A stretch of DNA of 52,407 nt from JAUZPB01 sp037140715 (lineage in GTDB: Bacteria > Bacteroidota > Ignavibacteria > Ignavibacteriales > SURF-24). Shown here in pieces: positions 1 through 8,863 of this stretch. Position 1 is the first letter of the stretch; every line of letters begins with the position of its first letter. Position numbers and translations under genes: made by a program. The stretch lies in assembly GCA_037140715.1 (NCBI GenBank), contig JBAXDX010000008.1:1-52407 (forward strand), in the 5' to 3' direction. The notes below the pieces were generated by a model. It made no database searches, was not told the origin of the DNA, and saw nothing but the letters and a program-made list of their open reading frames with translations.

Positions 1-166
1 ACGTCTTTTTGCCTGTCCTGCAGGTGCAGGACATGTCATCGAACGTCTTTTTGCCCATCCTGCAAGTGCAGGACATGTCATCGAACGTCTTTTTGCCCAT
101 CCTGCAAGTGCAGGACATGTCATCGAACGTCTTTTTGCCTATCCTGCAGGTGCAGGACATGTCATA
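1..166. repeat. Tandem array, 42-bp unit with internal palindrome
   Basis: Four units start at 1, 43, 85 and 127; the last is cut at about 166. The array touches the window edge and may continue upstream. Each unit begins ACGTCTTTTTGCC and carries the inverted repeat TCCTGCA-(AG or GG)-TGCAGGA, followed by GACATGTC, itself a palindrome. In the first unit the stem extends to TGTCCTGCA/TGCAGGACA. Units differ at only a few bases. No ORF runs through it. The period and palindromic design match three other arrays in this window although the sequence is unrelated. Confidence 0.95.
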
Positions 167-595
167 GAGTCTTATTTTGCCCGACTGGCGATTATTTAAT
201 GACCGGATAAGAGCTTTTTGGGTTAATATGAATGATACACAATAGATAATATCTGCCGGATGGGTAAAAGGCTGGCAGAACTCATGGGGAAATTCTCTCA
301 AAAATATCAGCGCGTCCTGTGCTTTTCTTAATCTTACTCATAATCATAATCTTACTCACCCGCGGAAAGCCACAACCCGTTCTCTTTTTCCTGAAATATC
401 ATTGTTTATTATCCTGATTTTGGTAATTTACAACTGGTGTTTCCGGCTGTTTTTTCGCATTTTTGTCTGACTTACCGGAGCGTTTATTCCTGTTATCTTA
501 AAACTTATAAAAGTGCTGGTTTTACAGTATATCGGACACCCAAAAGTTTTTTTAATTATAGTTTACCACTTAATATAGTTCCCATTTAATTTATT
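167..595. other. Intergenic region with one copy of a dispersed repeat
   Basis: No convincing coding potential on either strand. Positions 320-358 hold a copy of a dispersed motif (CTTTTCTTAATCTTACTCA, then TAATCATAATCTTACTC) that recurs near 6779-6821 and, as a perfect hairpin, at 40985-41030. The last 60 bases before corA are AT-rich and probably contain its promoter, but I cannot place -10/-35 boxes with confidence. Confidence 0.6.
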
Positions 596-1714
596 ATGAA
601 TTTTTCTTTATCCGGCGTAAAATATAAAGAAGTGAGAAAATTACTTAAAAACTCACGTAAGAAAATCGGACAGCTTCCCGGTTCACTCATCTATATGGGC
701 GAGGACAGAAAACAGGATATAATTATCACTCTTTCCAGATACAATAAGGAAATGTATGAGGAAAAGAAGATAAAGTTCCCTGAAGAGAATGTCCCTGAGC
801 CTGATGAGAACCATATTACATGGATTAATGTAGATGGCATTCATGATACCGCCCTTGTCGGCAGGTTAGGTGAGATGTTTAATATCCATTCGCTGACGCT
901 TGAAGATATACTTAATACCGGACACAGGCCTAAGACTGAGGATAACGGCGATTATCTGTTCGTAGTGCTGAAGTTTCTTGACTGCGACTCAAAGGGAGAT
1001 GAGATAAAGAGTGAACAGGTAAGTCTGATTATTAATAATCAGATGATAATTTCTTTTCAGGAGGATAAAGTAGATGATTTTGAGGCAATCAGGGAGACTC
1101 TGAGGAAAAATAAAGGTAAGATACGCGAGCTTGGTGCGGATTATCTGGCATATCGTCTGCTTGATACGGTCGTTGATAAGTATTTTACTGTGGTTGAAAA
1201 TATCGGAGACAGAATAATTGAGCTTGAGGATGAACTGCTTGAGTCCCCGACAAAGTTAACACTTCAAAAACTATATAAATTAAAAAGCGATATGATCATA
1301 ATACGCCGCGCAGTCTGGCCTTTAAGAGAAGTAATAAGCGGACTTGAGAAAATCGACTCTGATATAATCAGAAATACTACACAGCCGTATCTTCGTGATT
1401 TGTATGACCATGTTGTTCAGCTTATCGATACAAATGAGAACTACCGTGAAATGGTATCCGGTATGATGGACATCTATTTATCCAGCGTGAGCAATAAACT
1501 TAACGAGATAATGAAAGTACTTACGATTATCTCAACCTTCTTTATTCCGCTTAATTTCCTTGCAGGACTTTACGGAATGAATTTCAATACGGAAGCAAGT
1601 CCGCTAAATATGCCCGAACTTAACTGGCGCTTCGGTTATCCTATGATAATTGCAGTAATGCTTTCGGTATCAGGAGGATTATTTATTTTTTTCAAAAAGA
1701 AAGGCTGGTTCTGA
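596..1714 (+). CDS. corA: Magnesium/cobalt transporter CorA
   Basis: A 372-residue CorA-family divalent cation channel of the inner membrane. The long acidic N-terminal domain (about 1-290) is the cytoplasmic metal-sensing funnel. The C-terminus has the two expected membrane segments (about 307-327 and 349-366), with the family signature YGMNF at about 326-330 in the loop after the first, followed by an acidic/Asn loop and a basic tail (KKKGW). Length is slightly above the ~320-370 typical for the family. The ATG at 596 is the only early start in a well-conserved frame. It stands alone; the next gene (pepF) follows after 128 bases and is functionally unrelated. CorA normally imports Mg2+; some members move Co2+ or Ni2+ or work in export, which sequence alone cannot decide. 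Confidence 0.95.
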   Translation: MNFSLSGVKYKEVRKLLKNSRKKIGQLPGSLIYMGEDRKQDIIITLSRYNKEMYEEKKIKFPEENVPEPDENHITWINVDGIHDTALVGRLGEMFNIHSLTLEDILNTGHRPKTEDNGDYLFVVLKFLDCDSKGDEIKSEQVSLIINNQMIISFQEDKVDDFEAIRETLRKNKGKIRELGADYLAYRLLDTVVDKYFTVVENIGDRIIELEDELLESPTKLTLQKLYKLKSDMIIIRRAVWPLREVISGLEKIDSDIIRNTTQPYLRDLYDHVVQLIDTNENYREMVSGMMDIYLSSVSNKLNEIMKVLTIISTFFIPLNFLAGLYGMNFNTEASPLNMPELNWRFGYPMIIAVMLSVSGGLFIFFKKKGWF

Positions 1715-1842
1715 CCGAATTTGTCTAAATTCATAATCATGGATACTTGTTTATACCCCTGGCAGTTCATTATATTTAGGGGGGATTATTCCGTCTTTAA
1801 GTTATACCGTTTTTTAAATAAATAAAATCAGGAATCATTCTT

Positions 1843-3744
1843 ATGAAACCGCTAAATAAACTATCAATTATTTCAGGACTTACAATTATGGGACTATTTT
1901 CGCTTTGTTTCCAATCCTCAACGGTGCAGGCACAGGATAATTCGGGGAAACTCATTACGCGTACCGAAATCGATAAAAAATATACATGGAATCTTGATGA
2001 GGTATATGCAAATGCAGAGCTTTGGGAAAAGGATTTCAAATGGGTAGAGGATAATCTTGCTAATTACAAACAGTTTGAAGGAAAACTTGGTCTGTCTGCC
2101 GATGAATTACTTAAAGCTCTGAAGTTCGATGATGAAATCAGCATCAGGGCGGGCAGGTTATTTCTTTATGCCTCACTTGCAAAGGACCTGGATTTATCAA
2201 ATACTGTAAACAGTTCAAGGAGTGACAAGATAAGTTCGCTTTGGACAAGGATGGGAACTGTAAGTGCCTTTATGCACCCTGAAATACTTAGTATACCGGA
2301 TGCAAAAATTGCGGAATTCCTGGAAAAGTCAGACGGACTTAAGCTGTATAAACAGCAACTGGATGATCTTTTCAGGACAAAGAAACATGCTCTTTCCAAA
2401 GAACAGGAAGAACTGCTTGCCCTAAGCTCGGATATGGCGCGGACACCGCATAATACTTTCGGCTTCTTTGATAATGCCGAAGCACAGTTCCCCACGGTTA
2501 AAGATCCTCAGGGCAACGACATCGAGATATCGCACGGGCGTTATGGCGCAGCACTTTATTCTGCTGACAGGGATTACCGCGAAAGAGTTTACATGGGATA
2601 TTATAAGCCGTTTAAGGATTATAAGAATACGATAACTTCACTTTTTAATGGTAATCTTAATGTTACGACTTTCTATGCAAAGGCAAGGAAATATAACTCC
2701 GCCCGCGAAGCCGCACTTGATGCGAATAACATTCCGGTTTCAGTTTATGATAATCTGGTTAAGACGGTAGATGAAAATCTTAAGCCGTTGCACCGCTGGG
2801 TTAAGATAAAGAAACGTGTTCTCGGTTACAAGGAAATGCACATGTATGATATGTACGTAACACTTTTCCCCGGAGTTGATAAAGAATATAGTTATGAATC
2901 AGGCAGGAAAGTTGTCATAGAGGCATTAAAGCCAATGGGTCAGAATTATATTACAGACCTGAAGACTTCGTTTGACAGTCGCTGGGTTGATGTTTATGAA
3001 ACTAAGGGGAAGCGGAGCGGGGCTTATTCCAATGATGCTTACGGGGCACATCCGTTCGTTCTTCTTAACTGGAACAATCAGTTAAACGATGTATTTACGC
3101 TTGCTCATGAAATGGGGCATAATATGCACTCATTCTACACACAACAGGCTCAGCCATATCCATACGGACATTATTCTATATTCGTGGCCGAGGTTGCATC
3201 GACTGCCAACGAAGCTCTTCTCCTCGATTATCTGATTGAACATGCTCAGTCAAAGGATGAGAAGCTGTCTTTGCTTGAAAAATATGTATCCAACATAGTC
3301 TTAACGTTCTATCGTCAGACAGGCTTCGCTGAGTTTGAGCAGAACGTTCATGATAAGGCTGAAAAAGGCGAGCCGTTAAGCTCTGATAAGCTCTGTGGGA
3401 TTTACAGGGAACTTGTCCAGAGGTATTATGGACCTGATATGATCATTGACGATGAAGAAACTTATACATGGATAAGGGTGCCGCATTTCTATACCAGTTT
3501 TTATGTATATCAGTACGCCACAGGGCTTGCGGCTTCGCAGGCTTTGGTTACCGGCATCAAAGAGGAAGGGACGCCTGCAGTTGAGCGTTACCTTTCATTC
3601 CTAAAGGCCGGAAGCTCAGATTATCCGATTAACGTTCTGAAGAAAGCGGGCGTGGATATGAATTCGCCAGAACCCGTGCTTCAGGTAATTAAGAAGATGA
3701 ACAAACTGCTGAATCAGATGGAAAAGCTTCTTGATGAAAAATAA
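1843..3744 (+). CDS. pepF: Secreted M3-family oligoendopeptidase F
   Basis: A 633-residue zinc metallopeptidase of family M3 (PepF/M3B). The catalytic motif HEMGH lies at residues 422-426, with the third ligand Glu about 24 residues later in AEVASTANE (about 450), as expected for the family. An N-terminal hydrophobic stretch (about 8-26) followed by VQAQ looks like a cleavable signal peptide, so the enzyme probably acts in the periplasm on short peptides, whereas many PepF proteins are cytoplasmic. The 3' end faces copA convergently with about 80 bases between stops; GCAGGG-GAGT-CCCTGC at 3772-3787 could be a weak bidirectional terminator. Confidence 0.93.
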   Translation: MKPLNKLSIISGLTIMGLFSLCFQSSTVQAQDNSGKLITRTEIDKKYTWNLDEVYANAELWEKDFKWVEDNLANYKQFEGKLGLSADELLKALKFDDEISIRAGRLFLYASLAKDLDLSNTVNSSRSDKISSLWTRMGTVSAFMHPEILSIPDAKIAEFLEKSDGLKLYKQQLDDLFRTKKHALSKEQEELLALSSDMARTPHNTFGFFDNAEAQFPTVKDPQGNDIEISHGRYGAALYSADRDYRERVYMGYYKPFKDYKNTITSLFNGNLNVTTFYAKARKYNSAREAALDANNIPVSVYDNLVKTVDENLKPLHRWVKIKKRVLGYKEMHMYDMYVTLFPGVDKEYSYESGRKVVIEALKPMGQNYITDLKTSFDSRWVDVYETKGKRSGAYSNDAYGAHPFVLLNWNNQLNDVFTLAHEMGHNMHSFYTQQAQPYPYGHYSIFVAEVASTANEALLLDYLIEHAQSKDEKLSLLEKYVSNIVLTFYRQTGFAEFEQNVHDKAEKGEPLSSDKLCGIYRELVQRYYGPDMIIDDEETYTWIRVPHFYTSFYVYQYATGLAASQALVTGIKEEGTPAVERYLSFLKAGSSDYPINVLKKAGVDMNSPEPVLQVIKKMNKLLNQMEKLLDEK

Positions 3745-3823
3745 GGTAAGACACAATGCCGCCCGGAAGCAGGGGAGTCCCTGCCTCCGATAGCGGTAAT
3801 CTTTTCTGTTGCGGATTATTCTG

Positions 3824-6112
3824 TCAGCCTTTGAGCCGGAAGCTTCTTAGCCGGAGGGAATTGGTTACTACTGATACAGAGCTGAAAGACATAGCCAGAG
3901 CGGCAATCATCGGGTTCAGAATTCCGAAAGCGGCCAGCGGTATGCCCAGTATGTTATAAATAAATGCCCAGAACAGATTCTGCTTTATTATTTTTATTGT
4001 CTGTCTTGAAAGTTTAATAGCGTTAACAACTCCCGTAAGATCGCTCTTTAGCAAAGTTATATCAGAAGTTTCAATTGCCGCGTCCGCACCGTTTCCCATT
4101 GCAATGCCGATGTTGCTTTGTGCAAGAGCCGGAGCGTCATTAATGCCATCACCGACCATAGCTACTGTATGTCCTTCCTTCTGGTATTTAATAACTTCCT
4201 TTGCCTTATCCTGAGGAAGAATTTCGGCAGAGAAACTATCAATGTCGCTTCGTTTTGCAATGGCTTCGGCTGTTTTTTTGTTATCGCCTGTAAGCATCAC
4301 AACCTTTATCCCCATTTTCTTCAGTTCGGCAATAGCGGCGAATGATGTTTGTTTAATCGGATCCTCAACGGCAAGCATTCCTTTAAGCTCCCCGTTTACA
4401 GCGACAAATACAACCGTTTTGCCATCAGAGGAGAGCCTTGCAAAATCATTTTCGAATAAGTCAGTTTTAAGGCTATATTCATCCATCAGAGCTTTATTAC
4501 CAACGGATATTGCCAGGTTTTCCGCAACAGCGAAGATACCCCTGCCGGTGCAGCTTTGGAACGACTCAACAGACTTAAGCAAAACACCGCGCTTCTTTGC
4601 ATACCCTGCAATAGCCTGAGCAATCGGATGTTCCGATTTATTTTCGACTGAAGCGGCAATGCTTATCAGTTCGGCTTCAGTAATGTTACTGGTAATTATG
4701 TCAGTAACCGCAGGTCTGCCCTCTGTAATTGTTCCGGTCTTGTCCAGTATAATTGTCGTAATCTTATGAGCCTCTTCAAGACTTTCACCGTTCTTAATCA
4801 GAATGCCGTGGTTGGCTCCAAGTCCTGTTCCTACAATAATTGCCGTTGGAGTGGCGAGTCCAAGAGCGCACGGACAGGCAATAATCAATACGGCGACAAA
4901 ATTAATAAGGGCAATATTTATGCTGTGCCCGCCTCCGATAATCAGATAAGTAATAAATGTAATAATTGCGATTGCCACTACGACAGGTACAAAGACCCCT
5001 GCTATTTTATCTGCAAGTTTTTGTATCGGAGCTTTAGAACCCTGCGCTTCCTCAACAAGTCTTATTATCTGACCAAGAACAGAATTATCGCCAAGCGCTG
5101 AGATTTCGAATTCAAAAGAACCATTTTTGTTTATCGTTCCGCCAATTACTCTATTGCCCATGCTTTTTTCAACAGGGGTACTTTCGCCTGTAATCATCGA
5201 TTCATCAATAGTTGAAAAACCATTTGTAATAATTCCATCTGCAGGGAGCTTTTCCCCCGGACGAATTATTACAATATCCATAAGAGCCAGTTCCGTGAGA
5301 TTTACAGTTACTTCCCTGTTCTGACGAAGTACATTTGCAGTTTTGGGTTTAAGTCCGAGTAATTTTTTTATAGCTATACCGGTTTTTTGCTTTGCCCGGT
5401 TTTCAAGCCAGCGTCCAAGCAGTATAAGTGTTATAATCATCGTGGTCGAATCGAAATAAACCTGGCTTCCTTCCCCGGGTGAATTTACAAATTCAGGGAA
5501 CAGAGTTGAAGTAAGACTGTAGATAAATGCCGTACCTGTACCGATTGCTACAAGTGAATTCATATCAGCTGAGAAATGCTTCAGGTTATTCCAGAAAGTA
5601 ACAAAGAATCTTTTGCCCGGGATAAATACAACAGGTATGGTAAGAATAAGTAAGGACTTATTTATATAATCCATCATTTTCGCATGGTCAGTTCCGGCAG
5701 GGAACAGCTTATGGAACCATGTAAATTCCATTGACATGCTGATTATAAAAACAGGTATAGTAAGGACAAGAGCAAGAATAAGGTTTTTGGTTAAATCCTG
5801 ATAATACTGATTTTTATTATTTTCGTTTTCGGTTATATGATTTCCATCAGATGTCTGTTGCATTTCATTGGGGAGCGTCATCTTATAACCCGCATCTTCG
5901 ATCATAGCTGCAATCTTATTAATATCAGTCTTTGCCGGATCAAGTTCAAGACTGGCTTTTTCTGTTGCAAGGTTTACCGATACATTTATGACACCATCTA
6001 TCTTTCCAATAACCTTTTCAACTCTTGCTACACAACTTGCACAGGTCATACCTTCGACAGGGAGATAAAACTTCCGTGTATTTACTTTTTCCCGTTCGTT
6101 TACATTTCCCAT
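3824..6112 (-). CDS. copA: Copper-translocating P-type ATPase CopA
   Basis: A 762-residue P1B-type ATPase, length typical for CopA with one metal-binding domain. Order: N-terminal HMA domain with GMTCASC (21-27), four membrane helices, actuator loop with TGES, ion-binding CPC in the sixth helix (413-415, within ACPCALG), phosphorylation site DKTGT (Asp457), nucleotide-binding domain, GDGINDAP hinge motif, and two last helices. CPC plus the N-terminal CxxC indicates Cu(I) export to the periplasm. It lies about 60 bases downstream of the chaperone gene copZ on the same strand, forming a copper-detoxification pair. No CueR/CsoR-type regulator is visible nearby. Ag+ is a likely additional substrate. 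Confidence 0.96.
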   Translation of the reverse strand: MGNVNEREKVNTRKFYLPVEGMTCASCVARVEKVIGKIDGVINVSVNLATEKASLELDPAKTDINKIAAMIEDAGYKMTLPNEMQQTSDGNHITENENNKNQYYQDLTKNLILALVLTIPVFIISMSMEFTWFHKLFPAGTDHAKMMDYINKSLLILTIPVVFIPGKRFFVTFWNNLKHFSADMNSLVAIGTGTAFIYSLTSTLFPEFVNSPGEGSQVYFDSTTMIITLILLGRWLENRAKQKTGIAIKKLLGLKPKTANVLRQNREVTVNLTELALMDIVIIRPGEKLPADGIITNGFSTIDESMITGESTPVEKSMGNRVIGGTINKNGSFEFEISALGDNSVLGQIIRLVEEAQGSKAPIQKLADKIAGVFVPVVVAIAIITFITYLIIGGGHSINIALINFVAVLIIACPCALGLATPTAIIVGTGLGANHGILIKNGESLEEAHKITTIILDKTGTITEGRPAVTDIITSNITEAELISIAASVENKSEHPIAQAIAGYAKKRGVLLKSVESFQSCTGRGIFAVAENLAISVGNKALMDEYSLKTDLFENDFARLSSDGKTVVFVAVNGELKGMLAVEDPIKQTSFAAIAELKKMGIKVVMLTGDNKKTAEAIAKRSDIDSFSAEILPQDKAKEVIKYQKEGHTVAMVGDGINDAPALAQSNIGIAMGNGADAAIETSDITLLKSDLTGVVNAIKLSRQTIKIIKQNLFWAFIYNILGIPLAAFGILNPMIAALAMSFSSVSVVTNSLRLRSFRLKG

Positions 6113-6172
6113 TATTTTTCTATGCCTTTCATGCTTACTTTATATCAGAGCTTCGGCCCTGGTTTAATGAAT

Positions 6173-6373
6173 TTAGTTTACAACCTTATAACCTGCTTCA
6201 TCCACAGCCTTCACCAGGTCGTCATGACTAACCTTATTTTCATCATATTCAAGCTCGGCAGAACCTATTGTTATATCCTTAATAATCAGATTCAGTTTTA
6301 CCAGTTCCTTTTTCACGTGCATTACGCAGTGGTTGCAGCTCATGCCTTCGATTTTCAACGTTTCTGTTTTCAT
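6173..6373 (-). CDS. copZ: Heavy-metal-associated domain copper chaperone (CopZ-like)
   Basis: A 66-residue stand-alone HMA domain (ferredoxin-like fold). The Cu(I)-binding motif is GMSCNHC at residues 10-16; the rest follows the usual pattern ending YKVVN. A good ribosome-binding site (GGAGAAACC) precedes the ATG at 6373. It is the first gene of the copZ-copA pair and would hand Cu(I) to the HMA domain or transport site of CopA. Confidence 0.92.
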   Translation of the reverse strand: MKTETLKIEGMSCNHCVMHVKKELVKLNLIIKDITIGSAELEYDENKVSHDDLVKAVDEAGYKVVN

Positions 6374-6933
6374 TTGGTTTCTCCTTTATTAATGCTTAAA
6401 ATATAGAATAAAATAACACAAGATAACTGAAAGCAGATATACCCAAGTCAGATAAAACGAAAAATATATTCACAAAACAATCACCTTTGAGATGAAAAAT
6501 AAGAAAATAAACACATTATTCAAACTGGCAGAGGATACGACAAATTTTCATGCAGGAGGGGAACCTGTTATAGCTCCATTTAATATGATTTTTAGCCGTG
6601 CAGTACTGCCGGTTGAATTATTTTATACATAATATAGTCAGGATATTTTACCAGTTAGTCCGGATGAATAGCTTTTTAACTTAGGCGGGAAGGGAATTAT
6701 CATTCCGGATCTGCTTTCTAATGGGGGAAGGCTGTGTAATATGCTAAAGAGCGGGATTTTATACTGGAGTGTGCCCGATGCTTTTCTTAATTTTACTCAC
6801 AGCCATAATCATAATCATACCTGTCTGTTTTGAAGTGAGTAAGAGTATAGTCAGGAGTACCGGAGGAAAGGAAAATTGATTGTACACCATGTCCGGTCGG
6901 GAGCAATTGTACCTTCATCAGGTGTGAGAAGGC
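6374..6933. other. Intergenic region between copZ and the hydrogenase terminator
   Basis: About 560 bases with no recognisable gene on either strand. A second copy of the dispersed motif lies at about 6779-6821 (CTTTTCTTAATTTTACTCA, then CATAATCATAATCAT). Short open frames exist (a 46-codon plus-strand frame at 6492-6632, for example) but none has a ribosome-binding site or recognisable sequence. The copZ promoter should lie at the left end, around 6380-6450. Confidence 0.5.
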
Positions 6934-6969
6934 AAAAAAAACGCGCTGTGTGGTAAAGCAGCGCGTTTT
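6934..6969 (-). terminator. Rho-independent terminator of the hydrogenase operon
   Basis: A perfect 10-bp inverted repeat, AAACGCGCTG / CAGCGCGTTT, with a 10-base loop (TGTGGTAAAG). Read on the minus strand it is followed by a run of T (complement of the A run at 6934-6940). It lies 17 bases downstream of the hydA stop, the expected place for the end of the operon. Confidence 0.9.
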
Positions 6970-6985
6970 ATGGGTTTTCAAAGCT

Positions 6986-8863
6986 CTATGCGATATATTT
7001 ACCGCGTTTGAGATAATGAGTATGGAGCAGTTCATGAGATTTATGTCCGCATGGTCCATCGGTCAGGAATTTTTCATACATATACTTTACATGAGGGTTC
7101 TCGTGCGATTTCCTGAGTAGCAGGGATTCATCCTCGGCATAGATAGCTTGTGCGCGTTTTTTTCGTATTTCCTCGTTTGTCGGGATTGGCTGGCCGCCTC
7201 CGCCCAAACATCCGCCCGGACATGCCATAATTTCAATGAAATGAACATCGTTTAGCTCACCTTTTCTCAGCATTTCCATTACATTCTTTGCATTTGTCGT
7301 TCCATGGGCGACCATAAATTTTAGTTCAACGCCCTCAAGGAAACTAAAACAGGGTTTAACATTATCAAGCATGACAGATGCCTGTCTGATGCCTTCAAAA
7401 CCGCGGCATGGAATAATATTCAGGTTTGCAAAAGGAACTTCCCTGCCTGTAACAAGCTCATAGGCTGTTCTTAAAGCCGCTTCCATTACGCCACCTGTTG
7501 CACCGAAGATAAGTCCGGCACCTGAAGCATTGCCGAATGGTTTATCAAAGTGAGACTTGGGCAATTCGGGCAGATGCAAGCCACCTTCCTTAATCATTTT
7601 CGCCAGTTCACGCGTTGTCAGTCCGAAATCTACATCCTTAAAACCTGAAGAGTACATTTCAGGGCGGTTACATTCAAATTTTTTAGCAGAGCAGGGCATC
7701 AGGGCAACGGATATAATGTCTGCAGGATCAATGCCGGACTCCTGAGCATAGAAAGTTTTTATAATTGCGCCAAACATTTGCTGAGGCGACTTTGCTGTAG
7801 AGAGATAATCAAGATAGTCAGGGTAGAAATGCTCGATAAATTTAACCCAGCCTGGTGAACAGCTTGTGAACTGTGGCAGTTTAACAGTCTCATCCTTATC
7901 AACGAGAGCACGTTTAAGCCTGTTCAACAGTTCCGTACCTTCCTCCATGATTGTAAGATCGGCAGTAAAGTTAGTATCAAACACACGGTCGAAGCCGATT
8001 CTTCTTAAAGCCGTATTTAGCTCTCCTGTCATTGAGCGGCCTGGTTCCAATCCGAATTCCTCACCGATACTGGCTCTTGGCGAAGGAGCAGTCTGAATAA
8101 CGACATGCTTCTTCGGGTTGTCAATAGCCGCCCATATCTCATCGGATGGATCATTTGCCCTTAATGCCGCAGTCGGGCAACGGTTAATGCATTGTCCGCA
8201 GTTAATACAGATTACATCTGCAAGAGGTTTATCGAGGAAAGTTCCTATATGAGTTTCGTGCCCGCGCCCGACAGCTTCAAGCACACCGACTTCCTGAAGA
8301 TCGATGCACGTGCGGACGCATCTTTTACAGAGGATACATTTATTCATATCCCTTAGTACTGAAGCGGAGGATTTGTCTATGTCATACTTCTGTTTAGAGA
8401 TATGACCGAATGGATATTCATCAACGCCATATTCCTTTGCCAATGTCTGAAGCTCGCAGTTCTGATTACGGAAGCATGAATAGCATTCGCCATAATGTTC
8501 GCTAAGCATAAGGTCGAGAACACTGCGTCTTGCTTTCCTGACCATCGGAGTATAAGTATGGATTTTTATTGGTGCGGTGATTGGGAAGGCGCAGCTTGCC
8601 TGAAGCGTGCGCATTCCTTCAACTTCAACTAAACAAATGCGGCAGACGCCGGCAATACAGAGGTCGCTGTGGTGGCAAAGAGTCGGAATATGAATCTGGT
8701 TTTCCTTACAGGCTTCAAGTATTGTAATACCTAAAGGGACAATGATTTTCTTTTCATTAATCTCGACAGATATCATTCCGCCAATGCCGGTCGGGTTCTT
8801 TGACTTCTCTATTGTATGAGATTTCTGGCTTACCGGCGCTCTTAATGTCTCCTTATTTTCCAT
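6986..8863 (-). CDS. hydA: [FeFe]-hydrogenase catalytic subunit HydA (NAD(P)-linked, trimeric type)
   Basis: A 625-residue hydrogenase subunit. An N-terminal [2Fe-2S] domain has Cys63-x10-Cys74-x2-Cys77-x13-Cys91, as in NuoG. A His-Cys cluster site follows (His123-x3-Cys127-x2-Cys130-x5-Cys136), then two [4Fe-4S] sets (Cys176/179/182/186 and 219/222/225/229). The H-cluster domain has P1 FTSCSPGWV (Cys335), P2 MPCSAKKFE (Cys391) and P3 EIMACPGGCLGGGGQP (Cys548/552), followed by a fused small-subunit-like tail (about 563-612). P1 has Ser336 where most enzymes have a second Cys. The start is the ATG at 8863, preceded by GGAGGAGCAA; the frame extends further upstream but only into the hydB 3' end. 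It overlaps hydB by 11 bases. The protein should interconvert H2 and protons with HydB/HydC handling NAD(P)H; the maturases HydEFG are not in this window. Confidence 0.95.
   Translation of the reverse strand: MENKETLRAPVSQKSHTIEKSKNPTGIGGMISVEINEKKIIVPLGITILEACKENQIHIPTLCHHSDLCIAGVCRICLVEVEGMRTLQASCAFPITAPIKIHTYTPMVRKARRSVLDLMLSEHYGECYSCFRNQNCELQTLAKEYGVDEYPFGHISKQKYDIDKSSASVLRDMNKCILCKRCVRTCIDLQEVGVLEAVGRGHETHIGTFLDKPLADVICINCGQCINRCPTAALRANDPSDEIWAAIDNPKKHVVIQTAPSPRASIGEEFGLEPGRSMTGELNTALRRIGFDRVFDTNFTADLTIMEEGTELLNRLKRALVDKDETVKLPQFTSCSPGWVKFIEHFYPDYLDYLSTAKSPQQMFGAIIKTFYAQESGIDPADIISVALMPCSAKKFECNRPEMYSSGFKDVDFGLTTRELAKMIKEGGLHLPELPKSHFDKPFGNASGAGLIFGATGGVMEAALRTAYELVTGREVPFANLNIIPCRGFEGIRQASVMLDNVKPCFSFLEGVELKFMVAHGTTNAKNVMEMLRKGELNDVHFIEIMACPGGCLGGGGQPIPTNEEIRKKRAQAIYAEDESLLLRKSHENPHVKYMYEKFLTDGPCGHKSHELLHTHYLKRGKYIA

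Noticed and set aside
6492..6632. 46-codon plus-strand ORF
   Set aside because: No ribosome-binding site and no family resemblance; likely chance.
6793..7059. 88-codon minus-strand ORF
   Set aside because: Overlaps the hydA 3' end, the terminator and a dispersed repeat; composition is not protein-like.
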